Assembly: GCA_965227875.1 (NCBI GenBank)
Contig: OZ245783.1
Span: 2,852,001 to 2,916,000 of the forward strand
Source: G965227875 sp965227875
Lineage (GTDB): Bacteria > Pseudomonadota > Alphaproteobacteria > Rhizobiales > JAJFHC01
DNA: 64,000 nt
Reading direction: 5' to 3'
The notes beneath the pieces were generated by a model. The model did not search any database and was not told the DNA's origin. It worked only from the letters and a program-made list of their open reading frames with translations. A program made the position numbers and the translations under genes. Position 1 is the first letter of the stretch, and the number at the start of each line of letters is the position of its first letter. This document shows, piece after piece, positions 50,102 to 58,678 of the stretch.

Positions 50102-51277
50102 ATGCGGGTACTCTCTGAAAATACACGACGTTTCGAAAAGTTGCGGCGTTTCGCGGCTGTCGCCGCCGTGTTCGCGGCCCTGGCCATGCCGGCGGGGGAA
50201 GCGCGTGCGAGCGAAGAGGAGCTGCGCAGTCTTTTCGTGCGGCTTCTGATCAATCCGTCGGACATCGAGCTGAACCTCCAGTATGCCCGCCTCGCCGAGG
50301 AGATGGGCCTGACGCGCAAGGCGCTGGCCGCCTACGAGCGGCTTCTGATCCAGTACCCGGACAATGAAGCCGCCCAGGAGGGCTTCTACCGGGTTCGCGG
50401 CGATCTCGAACCGGAATTCACCGACGTGACGGTCGATATCGGCGGCCGGTACGAAACCAATGCGCGCCAGCATACCCATCGCGAGTCGCGGCCGGACGAT
50501 TTCGCCGCCCGCGCCAAGGTCTCGCTGCTCGACGAGCGCAAGGTCATGGGGCGTCGCTGGCGCACCGAGGGCTCGTTCCTGGGGGATCTGCACGAGGACG
50601 TGACGGACCTCGATTACGGGCGTGCCGAAGTCACCACCGGCCCGCTGTTCAGGCTGGGCAACACCCTGCGCCTGCATACGTCCGCCGGGGCGTCCTACTC
50701 CGTACTGGACGGCAAGGAGCTCATCGCCGAGGCGATCATCAAGGTGGGCATCGAGGGCATTCTTGAAGGCGCCCTCGACAAGATCGAGATCCGGGCCGCC
50801 TATCAGGATATCGGCAACAAGTACTCCAGTGCTGACGGCATCGTGATCGATGCCGTTGCGCGCATGTCCAGGGCGAACGTGTTGTTCCGCAACGACGTGC
50901 TCGCGGCCTTTCCGAGGCTGCGCTTCAGCGAGCCCAATGGCGGCAACCAGACGACGGCCACGCCCGACCGTCTCTATCCCGGGCACTATGTGCAGGGTGG
51001 TGCGCACGTGGCTTACTATGTCCCCGTCTTCCAGGACATCGTCTTCGGCCTGACGACCACCGGCTATTACCGCCATTATTTCCAGAACGTGCGCAACGCG
51101 AACGACAAGCGACGGGACTATTTCCTGGCACCCGGCGCACAACTCATCTTCAAGGAAGTGTTCGGCGCGAAGAGCAGCCTTCGGTTCGAGTATCGTTACG
51201 AGAAGAACTTCTCGAACGACGATTTCGAAGACTTCGAGAATCACGTGATGGGTGTCCGCGCCGTGAGGAAGTTCTGA
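50102..51277 (+). CDS. TPR-containing outer-membrane beta-barrel protein
   Basis: The protein has 391 residues. A signal peptide (FAAVAAVFAALAMPAGEARA) is followed by a short TPR-like helical part (NPSDIELNLQYARLAEEMGL, KALAAYERLLIQYPDNEAAQ). From about residue 115 comes a beta-rich part of alternating amphipathic strands (VDIGGRYETNARQ, FGLTTTGYYRHYFQ, LRFEYRYEKNF) ending in FENHVMGVRAVRKF, a typical C-terminal barrel strand. The layout recalls Slam-like surface-assembly proteins, but no family is firmly assigned. Its stop shares a base with the next start (TGATG), tying it to the FecR-domain protein, perhaps as its exporter or partner (inference). Confidence 0.78.
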   Translation: MRVLSENTRRFEKLRRFAAVAAVFAALAMPAGEARASEEELRSLFVRLLINPSDIELNLQYARLAEEMGLTRKALAAYERLLIQYPDNEAAQEGFYRVRGDLEPEFTDVTVDIGGRYETNARQHTHRESRPDDFAARAKVSLLDERKVMGRRWRTEGSFLGDLHEDVTDLDYGRAEVTTGPLFRLGNTLRLHTSAGASYSVLDGKELIAEAIIKVGIEGILEGALDKIEIRAAYQDIGNKYSSADGIVIDAVARMSRANVLFRNDVLAAFPRLRFSEPNGGNQTTATPDRLYPGHYVQGGAHVAYYVPVFQDIVFGLTTTGYYRHYFQNVRNANDKRRDYFLAPGAQLIFKEVFGAKSSLRFEYRYEKNFSNDDFEDFENHVMGVRAVRKF

Positions 51278-52059
51278 TGAAACGGATCGCTGCCATCCTG
51301 ACCGTTGTCGCCGTCATGACCGGTTCGCTGGGCTTTGTCAGCTACGCCGTGTCCGCATCAAAGATCGGTGTGGCGGCGGCTGTCCGCAACACCGTGTCCG
51401 GCAGCCTCGGCGGTGCGTCCAGACAACTCTCCAGTGGCGACGGTGTCTTCCAGAACCAGCTCATCGCCGCCGGGCAGGACAGCTCCGCCCAGTTGCTGTT
51501 CGAAGACGAAACGGCGCTGACGGTCGGTCCCGGTTCCCAGGTGACCCTCGACAGGTTCGTCTACGATCCCGAAAAGAAGGTCGGCGACATCGTCTTCAAC
51601 ACGACGAAGGGCGCTTTCCGCTTCGTGACCGGCAACGCCAAGTCGTCGTCCTACAAGATCAAGACGCCGGTCGCGCTCATCGGTGTGCGCGGCACAATCT
51701 TCGACTGGCTGATCGACGAGTTCGGCCGCCTGCTGATCCTGCTGACGGAAGGCGCGGTCGAGGTGACATTGCAGAACGGTGAAACGGTCCTGATGAACGA
51801 TCCCGGCACGGTTCTCATCGTCAATCCCGACGGCACGTATTCGGGTCCGTTCGACAATGGCGGCGGGCAGTTCTGGGCGATCAAGGAAGGCGTGCCCCAC
51901 CCGTTGTTCGGGCGCGAAGTGCTCAACAACTTCTCCGATCGGCCGTCCACTTTCTCACCCTCCGACCTGAACGATGCGCTCGACAACACGAACCATCCGC
52001 CGGAAGTCGAGGACACCGGTGGTGGTGGCGGCGGCTACATCTGTACGCCCGACTGCTGA
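51277..52059 (+). CDS. FecR-domain secreted protein 1
   Basis: This 260-residue protein has a signal peptide ending YAVSA before SKIGVAAAVRNTVSG. The FecR domain carries LTVGPGSQVTLDRFVYDP, KTPVALIGVRGTIFDW and a beta-helix-like ending, and the tail is glycine-rich with two late cysteines (YICTPDC). It lacks the anti-sigma N-terminus of classical FecR and no sigma factor gene is nearby, so it is a stand-alone periplasmic or surface FecR domain. It is homologous to the FecR part of the giant protein and to the next gene. Coupled to the upstream barrel gene. Confidence 0.87.
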   Translation: MKRIAAILTVVAVMTGSLGFVSYAVSASKIGVAAAVRNTVSGSLGGASRQLSSGDGVFQNQLIAAGQDSSAQLLFEDETALTVGPGSQVTLDRFVYDPEKKVGDIVFNTTKGAFRFVTGNAKSSSYKIKTPVALIGVRGTIFDWLIDEFGRLLILLTEGAVEVTLQNGETVLMNDPGTVLIVNPDGTYSGPFDNGGGQFWAIKEGVPHPLFGREVLNNFSDRPSTFSPSDLNDALDNTNHPPEVEDTGGGGGGYICTPDC

Positions 52060-52175
52060 GGGGCCACCCCGCGAAAACCCTGCAGGTTGAAAAACCTCTG
52101 GCGAAACCTTACGTGAAAACGGATTGGCGCTCGCCGCAGGCGCGGTTTTGTGGCGCCTGAGGTGGGAAAGGTGTC

Positions 52176-52922
52176 ATGATGATTCACCGTTTGTCCGTTG
52201 TCGGATTGTCCGCCGCGTTGGCTCTCTTCTCGGCGGGTTCCGCATACTCCGCGTCGAAGATCGGTGTCACCGCCGCCGTCACCAATCAGGTTTCGGGAAC
52301 CGTCGGCGGTTCGGCCAAGAGACTCAAGTCCGGCGACAGCGTATTCCAGAACCAGGTCATCCAGACCCGCGCACGTAGCAACGCGCAGTTCCTTTTTGCC
52401 GACGAGACCGCCTTCACCGTCGGTCCCCAGTCGAGAGTCGTCCTCGACAAGTATGTCTACGACCCCGGCAAGCGTGCCGGGAAGATCGTGTTCAACGCGA
52501 CCAAGGGGGCCTTCCGGTTCGTCACCGGCAATGCGCGGAAGAACTCCTACCGGATCCGCACGCCGTTTGGCGTCGTCGGTGTGCGCGGCACGATTTTCGA
52601 CATGTTCATGAACAGCCAGTACCTGATCCTGGTCCTGTCCGAAGGGGCCGTGATCTTCCGCGCGAATTCCGGCAGGACGGCGACGGTCAACCGGCCGGGC
52701 AACTACATCATCGTCAAGCGCGACGGCAGCATACTTGGTCCGGCGCCGTGGTCCGGCTCGTTCTGGAGCATCGTGCGCGGCGTGCCCAATCCGCTGATCG
52801 GCCGCAACACGCTCAACAACTTTTCCGAACTGCCCGATCTGTTCGATTCGCCGGACTTCGGCGGTGGCGGCGGAACACCCGGTGGCCAGACCGGCGGCGG
52901 CAACGGCTACATCATCAAGTAG
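52176..52922 (+). CDS. FecR-domain secreted protein 2 (paralogue)
   Basis: The 248-residue protein has a signal peptide (LSAALALFSAGSAYSA) and the same layout as the preceding gene: SKIGVTAAVTNQVSG, FTVGPQSRVVLDKYVYDP, GAFRFVTGNARKNSYRI and TPFGVVGVRGTIFD. A Gly-rich tail ends NGYIIK. It is a tandem duplicate of the upstream gene, kept as a distinct protein. AAAGG lies close before the ATG. It precedes the CHASE2 cyclase gene by about 88 bases. Confidence 0.87.
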   Translation: MMIHRLSVVGLSAALALFSAGSAYSASKIGVTAAVTNQVSGTVGGSAKRLKSGDSVFQNQVIQTRARSNAQFLFADETAFTVGPQSRVVLDKYVYDPGKRAGKIVFNATKGAFRFVTGNARKNSYRIRTPFGVVGVRGTIFDMFMNSQYLILVLSEGAVIFRANSGRTATVNRPGNYIIVKRDGSILGPAPWSGSFWSIVRGVPNPLIGRNTLNNFSELPDLFDSPDFGGGGGTPGGQTGGGNGYIIK

Positions 52923-52986
52923 CCCGACCGTTACCCGCAGGTAGCCCGCGGCCGGCATCACGTCTTCAGGTTGCTGTACGTCGCAG

Positions 52987-53010
52987 GCGGTCCATGTATA
53001 AGTGGACCGC
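52987..53010 (+). promoter_or_regulatory. Hairpin at the translation start of the CHASE2 cyclase gene
   Basis: Perfect 8-base arms GCGGTCCA (52987-52994) and TGGACCGC (53003-53010) flank an 8-base loop and end right at the ATG at 53011. The left arm overlaps AGGCGG, the only ribosome-site-like sequence. A 6-codon frame (MYKWTA, 52994-53014) starts in the arm and its stop overlaps the cyclase start. Confidence 0.55.
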
Positions 53011-55227
53011 ATGAGAAAGCGGCTGGGCTACATACTGGGCATGGCGTCGATCCTGTTCGCGGCGATCGTCCTGCGCATCTACGATCCGGCCCCCGTCGCC
53101 CAGACCCGGGCCCTGTTCTTCGACTTCTTCCAGCGGTCCGATCCCCGCGTCTACAATCCCGATGCGCCCGTACGCGTGGTCGACATAGACGAGGAATCCC
53201 TGCGCCGCATCGGCCAGTGGCCCTGGCCGCGCACGGTCATGGCGCAGCTTGTCCAGCAGCTTGTCGCCATGGGCGCGGCCACGATCGCCTTCGACGTCGT
53301 GTTCTCCGAACCCGATCGGACCTCGCCCGAAAACTCGCTGAAGTTCCTGCCGCGTTCCGACGAGACGGAGAACTTCATCCGCAACGCGGCCAACCTGCCG
53401 TCGTATGACAAAGTCTTTGCGCAGACCCTGGCGGAGGCACCTGTCGTGATGGGGCTGGTGCTCAACAATGACAGCAAATCGGGGCTGCCAGAAGCCAAGG
53501 CGGCCTTCGCCCACGCCGGAGACGATCCCCGGCATTTCGTTCCCCAGTTCGGGGGCATCCTGAGAAACCTGGAGGACATCGAGAAGGCCGGTATCGGCCT
53601 GGGTTCGCTCAACTGGACGCCGGACATTGACCAGACAATCCGTCGCGTGCCGATGCTGCTCAGGGTGCGCGACAGGCTCTTCCCGTCGCTTTCCGCCGAG
53701 GCGTTGCGCGTCGCCCAGGGTGCGAGCACGTTCATCGTCAAGTCGTCCAACGCCAGCGGGGAACAGGCCTACGGATCGAGCACGGGGCTCGTTTCGCTGA
53801 AGATCGGCGCGTTCGAGGTCCCGACCGATCACGAAGGCCAGGTCTGGCTCAAGTTCACCAGGCATGAGCCGCGGCGGTTCATCCCGGTCTGGAAGGTACT
53901 CACCGGAGAAGCCGATCCCAACGAGATCAACGGCCGGATCATCATTATCGGAACCAGTGCCGCGGGCCTGTTCGATCTGAGGACGACGCCGCTCGATGCG
54001 TCCGTCCCCGGCGTGGAGGTTCACGCCCAGGCCCTGGAGCAGATCATGTCGGGCGGCTTCCTCATCCGGCCGGACTACGCGCTGGCCCTGGAACTCTTCT
54101 ACATGGTCCTCGTCGGGGTCATGCTCGCTGTGCTCATCCTGTGGGTCGGCGCGGAATGGAGTGCGGTGCTCGGTCTGTCGACGATCGTCGCGATCATGTT
54201 CGCGTCCTGGTACGTGTTCACGCGCAACAACCTGCTGCTGGATCCGCTCTACCCGTCGCTCGTCGCGGGGGCGATCTACGTCTTCGGAACGCTGTCGGTC
54301 TATCTGCGTTCGGAATCGGAACGCAGGCAGGTGCGCAGCGCCTTCAGCCGCTACATGTCGCCCGACCTCGTGGCCAAGCTGGCCGAAGATCCCTCACGGC
54401 TCGTGCTCGGCGGCGAAATGCGCGACATGACCCTCATGTTCTGCGACATCCGCGGCTTCACCGGCATATCCGAGGGGCTCGATGCGGAGGACCTCACGCG
54501 CCTCGTGAACCGGTTTCTCACGCCCATGACGGACATCATCCTGCGCGAGGGCGGGACGATCGACAAGTACATGGGCGACTGCATCATGGCGTTCTGGAAC
54601 GCCCCGCTCGACGACGACGATCATGCGCGTCACGCCTGCCGTGCGGCTCTCCAGATGATGGACGCCCTCGAGGATCTCAACCGGACGCTCGAGAGCGAGG
54701 CGCGGGCCGAAGGCCGGCCCCACATGCCGATCCGTATCGGCATCGGCATCAGCACCGGCGAGTGCTGCGTCGGCAACATGGGATCGGATCAGAGGTTCGA
54801 CTACTCGGTGATCGGCGACAACGTGAACGTCGCCTCCCGGCTCGAGGGCCAGAGCAAGACCTACGGACAGACCGTCGTCGTCAACGAGACGACCGTCGAA
54901 CAGGTCGACGGGTTCGCGTTCGTCGAACTCGACCTGATCAGCGTCAAGGGCAAGGAACGCGCGGTGCGCATCTACACCATCCTCGGTGACGAATCCGTGG
55001 CGCTCGACCCGCGTTTCGCCGACCTGGTCGGCGCGCATGAACGCATGCTTTCCGCTTATCGCGACCGCAGGTGGGACGAGGCGGCCGCGGCGCTGGACGA
55101 ATGCTCGGAAAAAGGCTTCGACGGCCTGACAGGGCTTTACGATCTCTACCGGGAGCGGCTCGAGGTCTTTCGTCACGACCCCCCGCCGGCGGACTGGGAC
55201 GGCAGCTATGTCGCGCTGACGAAATAG
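53011..55227 (+). CDS. CHASE2-domain class III adenylate/guanylate cyclase
   Basis: This membrane protein of about 738 residues has an N-terminal anchor (LGMASILFAAIVLRIY) and a CHASE2 sensor (VVDIDEESLRRIGQWPWPR, IIIIGTSAAGLFDLRTTPLD). Three transmembrane helices lie at about 355-430. The class III cyclase domain (about 470-650) has metal aspartates in FCDIRGFTG and MGDCIMAFW, the purine-contacting lysine in TIDKYMGD, and the N/R pair in GDNVNVASRLEGQ. All catalytic residues are present, so it should make cAMP (or cGMP) in response to a periplasmic signal. A GTG at 53002 is an alternative start. It follows two FecR-domain genes, as the CHASE2 gene at the left edge follows the FecR-containing giant. 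Confidence 0.92.
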   Translation: MRKRLGYILGMASILFAAIVLRIYDPAPVAQTRALFFDFFQRSDPRVYNPDAPVRVVDIDEESLRRIGQWPWPRTVMAQLVQQLVAMGAATIAFDVVFSEPDRTSPENSLKFLPRSDETENFIRNAANLPSYDKVFAQTLAEAPVVMGLVLNNDSKSGLPEAKAAFAHAGDDPRHFVPQFGGILRNLEDIEKAGIGLGSLNWTPDIDQTIRRVPMLLRVRDRLFPSLSAEALRVAQGASTFIVKSSNASGEQAYGSSTGLVSLKIGAFEVPTDHEGQVWLKFTRHEPRRFIPVWKVLTGEADPNEINGRIIIIGTSAAGLFDLRTTPLDASVPGVEVHAQALEQIMSGGFLIRPDYALALELFYMVLVGVMLAVLILWVGAEWSAVLGLSTIVAIMFASWYVFTRNNLLLDPLYPSLVAGAIYVFGTLSVYLRSESERRQVRSAFSRYMSPDLVAKLAEDPSRLVLGGEMRDMTLMFCDIRGFTGISEGLDAEDLTRLVNRFLTPMTDIILREGGTIDKYMGDCIMAFWNAPLDDDDHARHACRAALQMMDALEDLNRTLESEARAEGRPHMPIRIGIGISTGECCVGNMGSDQRFDYSVIGDNVNVASRLEGQSKTYGQTVVVNETTVEQVDGFAFVELDLISVKGKERAVRIYTILGDESVALDPRFADLVGAHERMLSAYRDRRWDEAAAALDECSEKGFDGLTGLYDLYRERLEVFRHDPPPADWDGSYVALTK

Positions 55228-55256
55228 GCCGTCCGGTCCCGTGGGCCGGCCGCCTT

Positions 55257-55754
55257 TCATCGCGTTCGGTTGCGTTCGCGCCAGATCCGCGGCTCGGTGA
55301 AGCGCCCCGACCAGATGCCCCGGCGTGCGGCCCGGGCATCCGCTTCTTCCGCCACATAGGCGGTCGATATGCCGCGCAGGGCGATCGCGTGACCCCGTTC
55401 GACCATCTCGGCTCCAATGTCCCTGCCGGCCACCTTGCAGACCGCGACACGGCGCTGGTAGCGGTCGCGCTCGTCTCCCGAGCACACCACGTCGCGACCG
55501 CGGACCAGGGCGCGCAACGCCCGGGTCGCGGCCCGTCCGCAGGGCCAACGTTTGCCGCTCCGGCCCGTGCACGTCTGGCGCGCCTCGGGCGCGTCAATGG
55601 CGAACAGCCTGATCTCCTCGTTTCCCAGACGCAGGGAATCGCCGTCGATCACCTCGGCACGGCCGGTCATCTTCCCGGCGGGCAGCATCGACAGCGCCCA
55701 CAGAAGTCCCGCGGCCAGAACGATCGTGGCCCACCAGTCGATCAGGCGTCTCAT
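55257..55754 (-). CDS. Thermonuclease (SNase-like) family protein
   Basis: The 165-residue protein has an N-terminal hydrophobic segment (WWATIVLAAGLLWALSMLPAG) acting as signal or anchor, then an SNase-like OB-fold: VIDGDSLRLGNEEIRLFAIDAPE, CGRAATRALRALVRG, DRYQRRVAVCKVAGRDI and MVERGHAIAL. Secreted nucleases of this type degrade DNA or RNA outside the cytoplasm. Arg and Asp positions of the active site appear present. It lies 24 bases after the tungstate-type ATPase gene on the same strand, though no functional link is obvious. Confidence 0.88.
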   Translation of the reverse strand: MRRLIDWWATIVLAAGLLWALSMLPAGKMTGRAEVIDGDSLRLGNEEIRLFAIDAPEARQTCTGRSGKRWPCGRAATRALRALVRGRDVVCSGDERDRYQRRVAVCKVAGRDIGAEMVERGHAIALRGISTAYVAEEADARAARRGIWSGRFTEPRIWRERNRTR

Positions 55755-55778
55755 GCCCCGGTGCGCTCCTGTAGACGG

Positions 55779-56492
55779 TCAGACGGCCAGTTCGTCCGCG
55801 AGGTAGGCCTGGGCTTCCGCCGTCCTCGGCCCGGAGAGGAAAGCCAGCGTTTCCGCCCGTTCGCGGACCCTGCCGTCGGCCAGAAAGATGACGTCGTCGG
55901 CCAGCCGCCGCAACTGTCCCAGGTTGTGGCTCGTCATGACGATCTTGATGCCCGACGCGTGAAAGTCCGTGATCAGGCGCTCGACATCCAGCGTGCTTTT
56001 CGGATCGAGGCTGGCCGTCGGTTCGTCGAGAAAAAGCACGTCCGGTTCCGTGGTCCAGGCCCGGGCCAGCGCCAGCTTCTGCTGTTCGCCGCCGGAGAGG
56101 ACCTGCGCCGGGCGTTCGGCGAGATGGGTGATGCCGGTGCGTTCCATCGCGTCCCGGGCGCGGGCGCGGCGCTCCTTTCGCGCCATTCCACGTAGCTTTA
56201 GGGGGTACTCGACATTGCGTTCCACCGACCTGTTGAGCACGACCGGCCTCTGGAAGACCATGGCTTGCCGCTCGCGGCTCCGTTCTGCGTCCGGACCCGC
56301 CCAGGTCACGCGGCCGGTGCTGGGCGCCAGCAGGCCATGGCAAAGCCGCAGCAGGAGGCTCTTGCCGGCCCCGTTCGGCCCCACGATCATCGTCAGCGCC
56401 TCGCTGTCGATCTCGAGCGTGATCTGCGAAATGAGGGTCCGGCCGGCGGCTTCGAAATTAAGGTTCTCGAGGCGGAGCGGCAGGATGCTCAT
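55779..56492 (-). CDS. tupC: Tungstate-type ABC transporter, ATP-binding protein (TupC-like)
   Basis: This 237-residue ATPase has Walker A GPNGAGKS, Q-loop VFQRPVVLNRSVERNV, signature LSGGEQQKLALARA and Walker B VLFLDEPTASLD, followed by the H-loop in VMTSHN. The pattern and the partner permease match the TupABC tungstate system. It overlaps tupB by 4 bases. The substrate-binding protein TupA is not encoded nearby in this window. Specificity for tungstate rather than molybdate is inferred from family resemblance. Confidence 0.85.
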   Translation of the reverse strand: MSILPLRLENLNFEAAGRTLISQITLEIDSEALTMIVGPNGAGKSLLLRLCHGLLAPSTGRVTWAGPDAERSRERQAMVFQRPVVLNRSVERNVEYPLKLRGMARKERRARARDAMERTGITHLAERPAQVLSGGEQQKLALARAWTTEPDVLFLDEPTASLDPKSTLDVERLITDFHASGIKIVMTSHNLGQLRRLADDVIFLADGRVRERAETLAFLSGPRTAEAQAYLADELAV

Positions 56493-57193
56493 CTGGCCGT
56501 CTCCTCCCGCCCCAGGGCGACCACATAGATCGCCGCGTTGACCGCCAGCGAGATCACCATCAGGACGATCCCCAGTCCGATGGCGAGATCGAGTTTGCCG
56601 CGGCTCGTCTCGAGCGCGATGGCGGTCGTGAGCACCCGTGTCGCGTGTTCGATGTTGCCGCCGACGATCATGACCGCGCCCACTTCCGCGATGGCCCGGC
56701 CGAAACCGGCCAGCACGGCGGTGGCGAGGCGGTCGCGGCCGTCGACGACCAGTGTCGCCACGGTCTGCAGCCGCGTCGCGCCGAACGACACCATCTGCTC
56801 GCGATATCCTCTCCAGAGATCGGCGAAGATCTGGCGTGAAACCGCGGCGATGATCGGCGTGATGAGGATGGTCTGGGCGATGACCATGGCGGCAGGCGTG
56901 AACAGCAGCCCGAGGACGCCGAACGGGCCGGCGCGCGACAGCAGTAGGTAGACCGAAAGACCGATGACGACAGGCGGCAGCCCCATGAGGGCGTTGAGCA
57001 GGACGACGACGATCGTATGGCCGGGAAACCGGGACACCGCGAGCAGGGCGCCGAGGGGTATGCCGATCAGCGCGGCGATGGCCACGGCCGTGAGGCTCGT
57101 GCGCAGGGAAAGCAGGACGATTTCGACGAGGTCCGGGTCGAGCGAAAGGATCAGTGCGAAGGCTTCGCCGAAACCGCCGGCGGAATCGTTCAT
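56489..57193 (-). CDS. tupB: Tungstate-type ABC transporter permease (TupB-like)
   Basis: This 234-residue permease has about five helices: SLRTSLTAVAIAALIGIPLG, NALMGLPPVVIGLSVYLLLS, then the EAA-like loop YREQMVSFGATRLQTV and GFGRAIAEVGAVMIVGGNIE, a stretch typical of TupB. It forms the membrane channel with TupC. It is 13 bases downstream of moaE on the same strand, consistent with a shared Mo/W cofactor theme. Confidence 0.86.
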   Translation of the reverse strand: MNDSAGGFGEAFALILSLDPDLVEIVLLSLRTSLTAVAIAALIGIPLGALLAVSRFPGHTIVVVLLNALMGLPPVVIGLSVYLLLSRAGPFGVLGLLFTPAAMVIAQTILITPIIAAVSRQIFADLWRGYREQMVSFGATRLQTVATLVVDGRDRLATAVLAGFGRAIAEVGAVMIVGGNIEHATRVLTTAIALETSRGKLDLAIGLGIVLMVISLAVNAAIYVVALGREETAR

Positions 57194-57206
57194 GCGCGGT
57201 CCGCTT

Positions 57207-57665
57207 TCATCCGCGGGACGTCTGCCAGCGCGCCGCGGCCGCGTCGTCCTCGCTGCGCGCGTCCACCCAGTCGGCCGCCGTACCGGAGGCCTCGAGTTTC
57301 CAGAACGGCGCCTTGGTCTTCAGCCAGTCCATCAGGAAAGCGCACGCCTCGAAGGCCGCCTGGCGATGTGCGGAACAGGTGATGACGAGCACGATGTCGT
57401 CGCCCGGTTCGAGCGTGCCGTACCGGTGAACGATCAGGCTGGCTTCGAGCGGCCAGCGCTCGCGCGCTTCGGCCTCGATCTCGCCCAGCGCCTTCTCCGT
57501 CATGCCCGGGTAGTGCTCGAGCGTCATCGTGTCGATGGCCCGGTCGCCCGACAGTTCCCGCACCGTGCCGATGAAACACGCGGTCGCCCCGATTTTCGTA
57601 TTGCTTCCGCGGAGATTTTTCATTTCCGCGGCGGTATCGAACGGCTGTTCCTGGACCCGGATCAT
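57207..57665 (-). CDS. moaE: Molybdopterin synthase catalytic subunit MoaE
   Basis: The 152-residue protein contains the family motifs GATACFIGTVR, LEHYPGMTEKALGEIEAEA, HRYGTLEPGDDIVLV and, with the catalytic lysine, WLKTKAPFWKLE. With MoaD it adds the dithiolene sulfurs to precursor Z in molybdopterin synthesis. No moaD lies beside it. It heads an apparent operon with tupB and tupC. Confidence 0.93.
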   Translation of the reverse strand: MIRVQEQPFDTAAEMKNLRGSNTKIGATACFIGTVRELSGDRAIDTMTLEHYPGMTEKALGEIEAEARERWPLEASLIVHRYGTLEPGDDIVLVITCSAHRQAAFEACAFLMDWLKTKAPFWKLEASGTAADWVDARSEDDAAAARWQTSRG

Positions 57666-57776
57666 TCTTTTCTCATGTCCCGATGCGCATCTGCCCGGCC
57701 CTGTCGGCAGGCCGTTTCTCCTATATCACGAAGCCGCCCCGGCCCGGAAGGCGCGACCGGAGGCTTCGAGACGCGA

Positions 57777-58253
57777 TCACTTGGCGCCGCCGCCGCCGGG
57801 CCATCCATCCGGAAGCTTGCCGGAGAGCTGGAGTGCCGCCTGCATCGCGAGGATGTAGCCATAGGCGCCCGCGCCGCAGATCACGGCCGTGACCGCGTGA
57901 GACAGGATCGAGTGCCTGTGGTTTTCGTCCCGGGCGTGAACGTTCGAGATGTGCAATTCGATCACCGGGCCCGAAAACGTCTTGAGCGCGTCGAGAATGG
58001 GGACCGAACCGAACGAGTGGCCGGCGGGATTTATGATGATGGCGTCCGCGTTTCCGCGCGCCTCCTGAATCCAGTCGACGAGTTCTCCTTCGTGGTTCGA
58101 TTGCCGGAAAACCAGATCGACCCCGGCCGTCGCGGCGAAGGAACGGCAGGCCCGTTCGATATCAGCCAGGGTTGTGGTGCCGTAGATCTCGGGTTCCCGC
58201 TCGCCGAGCAGGTTGAGGTTCGGGCCGTTGAGTATCGTCAGGCGTGGGTCCAC
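57777..58253 (-). CDS. aroQ: Type II 3-dehydroquinate dehydratase
   Basis: The 158-residue enzyme shows LTILNGPNLNLLGEREPEIYG (active-site Arg and Tyr region), FRQSNHEGELVDWIQEA, INPAGHSFGSVPILDAL and VIELHISNVHARD, all hallmarks of AroQ. It catalyses the third step of the shikimate pathway. I chose the GTG at 58253 because GGAGG lies 7 bases upstream and it gives the usual family length; an upstream GTG at 58286 would add 11 residues. No accB/accC follows. Confidence 0.93.
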   Translation of the reverse strand: MDPRLTILNGPNLNLLGEREPEIYGTTTLADIERACRSFAATAGVDLVFRQSNHEGELVDWIQEARGNADAIIINPAGHSFGSVPILDALKTFSGPVIELHISNVHARDENHRHSILSHAVTAVICGAGAYGYILAMQAALQLSGKLPDGWPGGGGAK

Positions 58254-58310
58254 GATGAAACCTCCGGAACTTGGCCCGGCGGCCACGTCCCGAAAGACGT
58301 CCGGGGCGTG

Positions 58311-58556
58311 TCAGCCGCGTGGCGGACGGAAAAGGTAGATGATCAGCCACACCGGCACAATGACGATGGAGCCCAGGATGAGATGGGGCAGGGCCCAGTC
58401 GACGCCGCGCTGCAGCAGCGACAGAACCCGTTCCGGCGTGATCCCGAGATCGGTCAGCACCTGTTCCGCGGTTATGTCGAGCATGGACAGGAGAACGCCC
58501 ACGATCAGAGACGCCAGCCCGATTTTGGTCACCGTTGCGGCAAGTCGGTACAGCAT
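58311..58556 (-). CDS. DUF6460-like small membrane protein
   Basis: This 81-residue protein has two hydrophobic helices (IGLASLIVGVLLSMLD; LILGSIVIVPVWLIIYLF) around an amphipathic middle (LTDLGITPERVLSLLQRGVD), ending RPPRG. It matches my recollection of the DUF6460 family in Alphaproteobacteria. The function is unknown. It lies 57 bases upstream of aroQ on the same strand. Confidence 0.8.
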   Translation of the reverse strand: MLYRLAATVTKIGLASLIVGVLLSMLDITAEQVLTDLGITPERVLSLLQRGVDWALPHLILGSIVIVPVWLIIYLFRPPRG

Positions 58557-58678
58557 GAAATCGTTGCCCGTGATTTCGCGCCCGGCCGGTGGCCGGAGAC
58601 CGGTGCAAGTGAGTCACGCCTTGAGTTTACCGCATTTCCCCGTCCGGTCACAATCTGTGCCGGTTTGAAGTTCTACTG

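Noticed and set aside
52088..52106. Possible terminator hairpin AGGTT-GAAA-AACCT after the first FecR gene
   Set aside because: The stem has only five pairs and no T run follows, so I cannot support a terminator.
51277..52922. FecR-sigma factor iron-signalling system
   Set aside because: No ECF sigma factor, TonB receptor or anti-sigma N-terminus is present; these are stand-alone secreted FecR domains.
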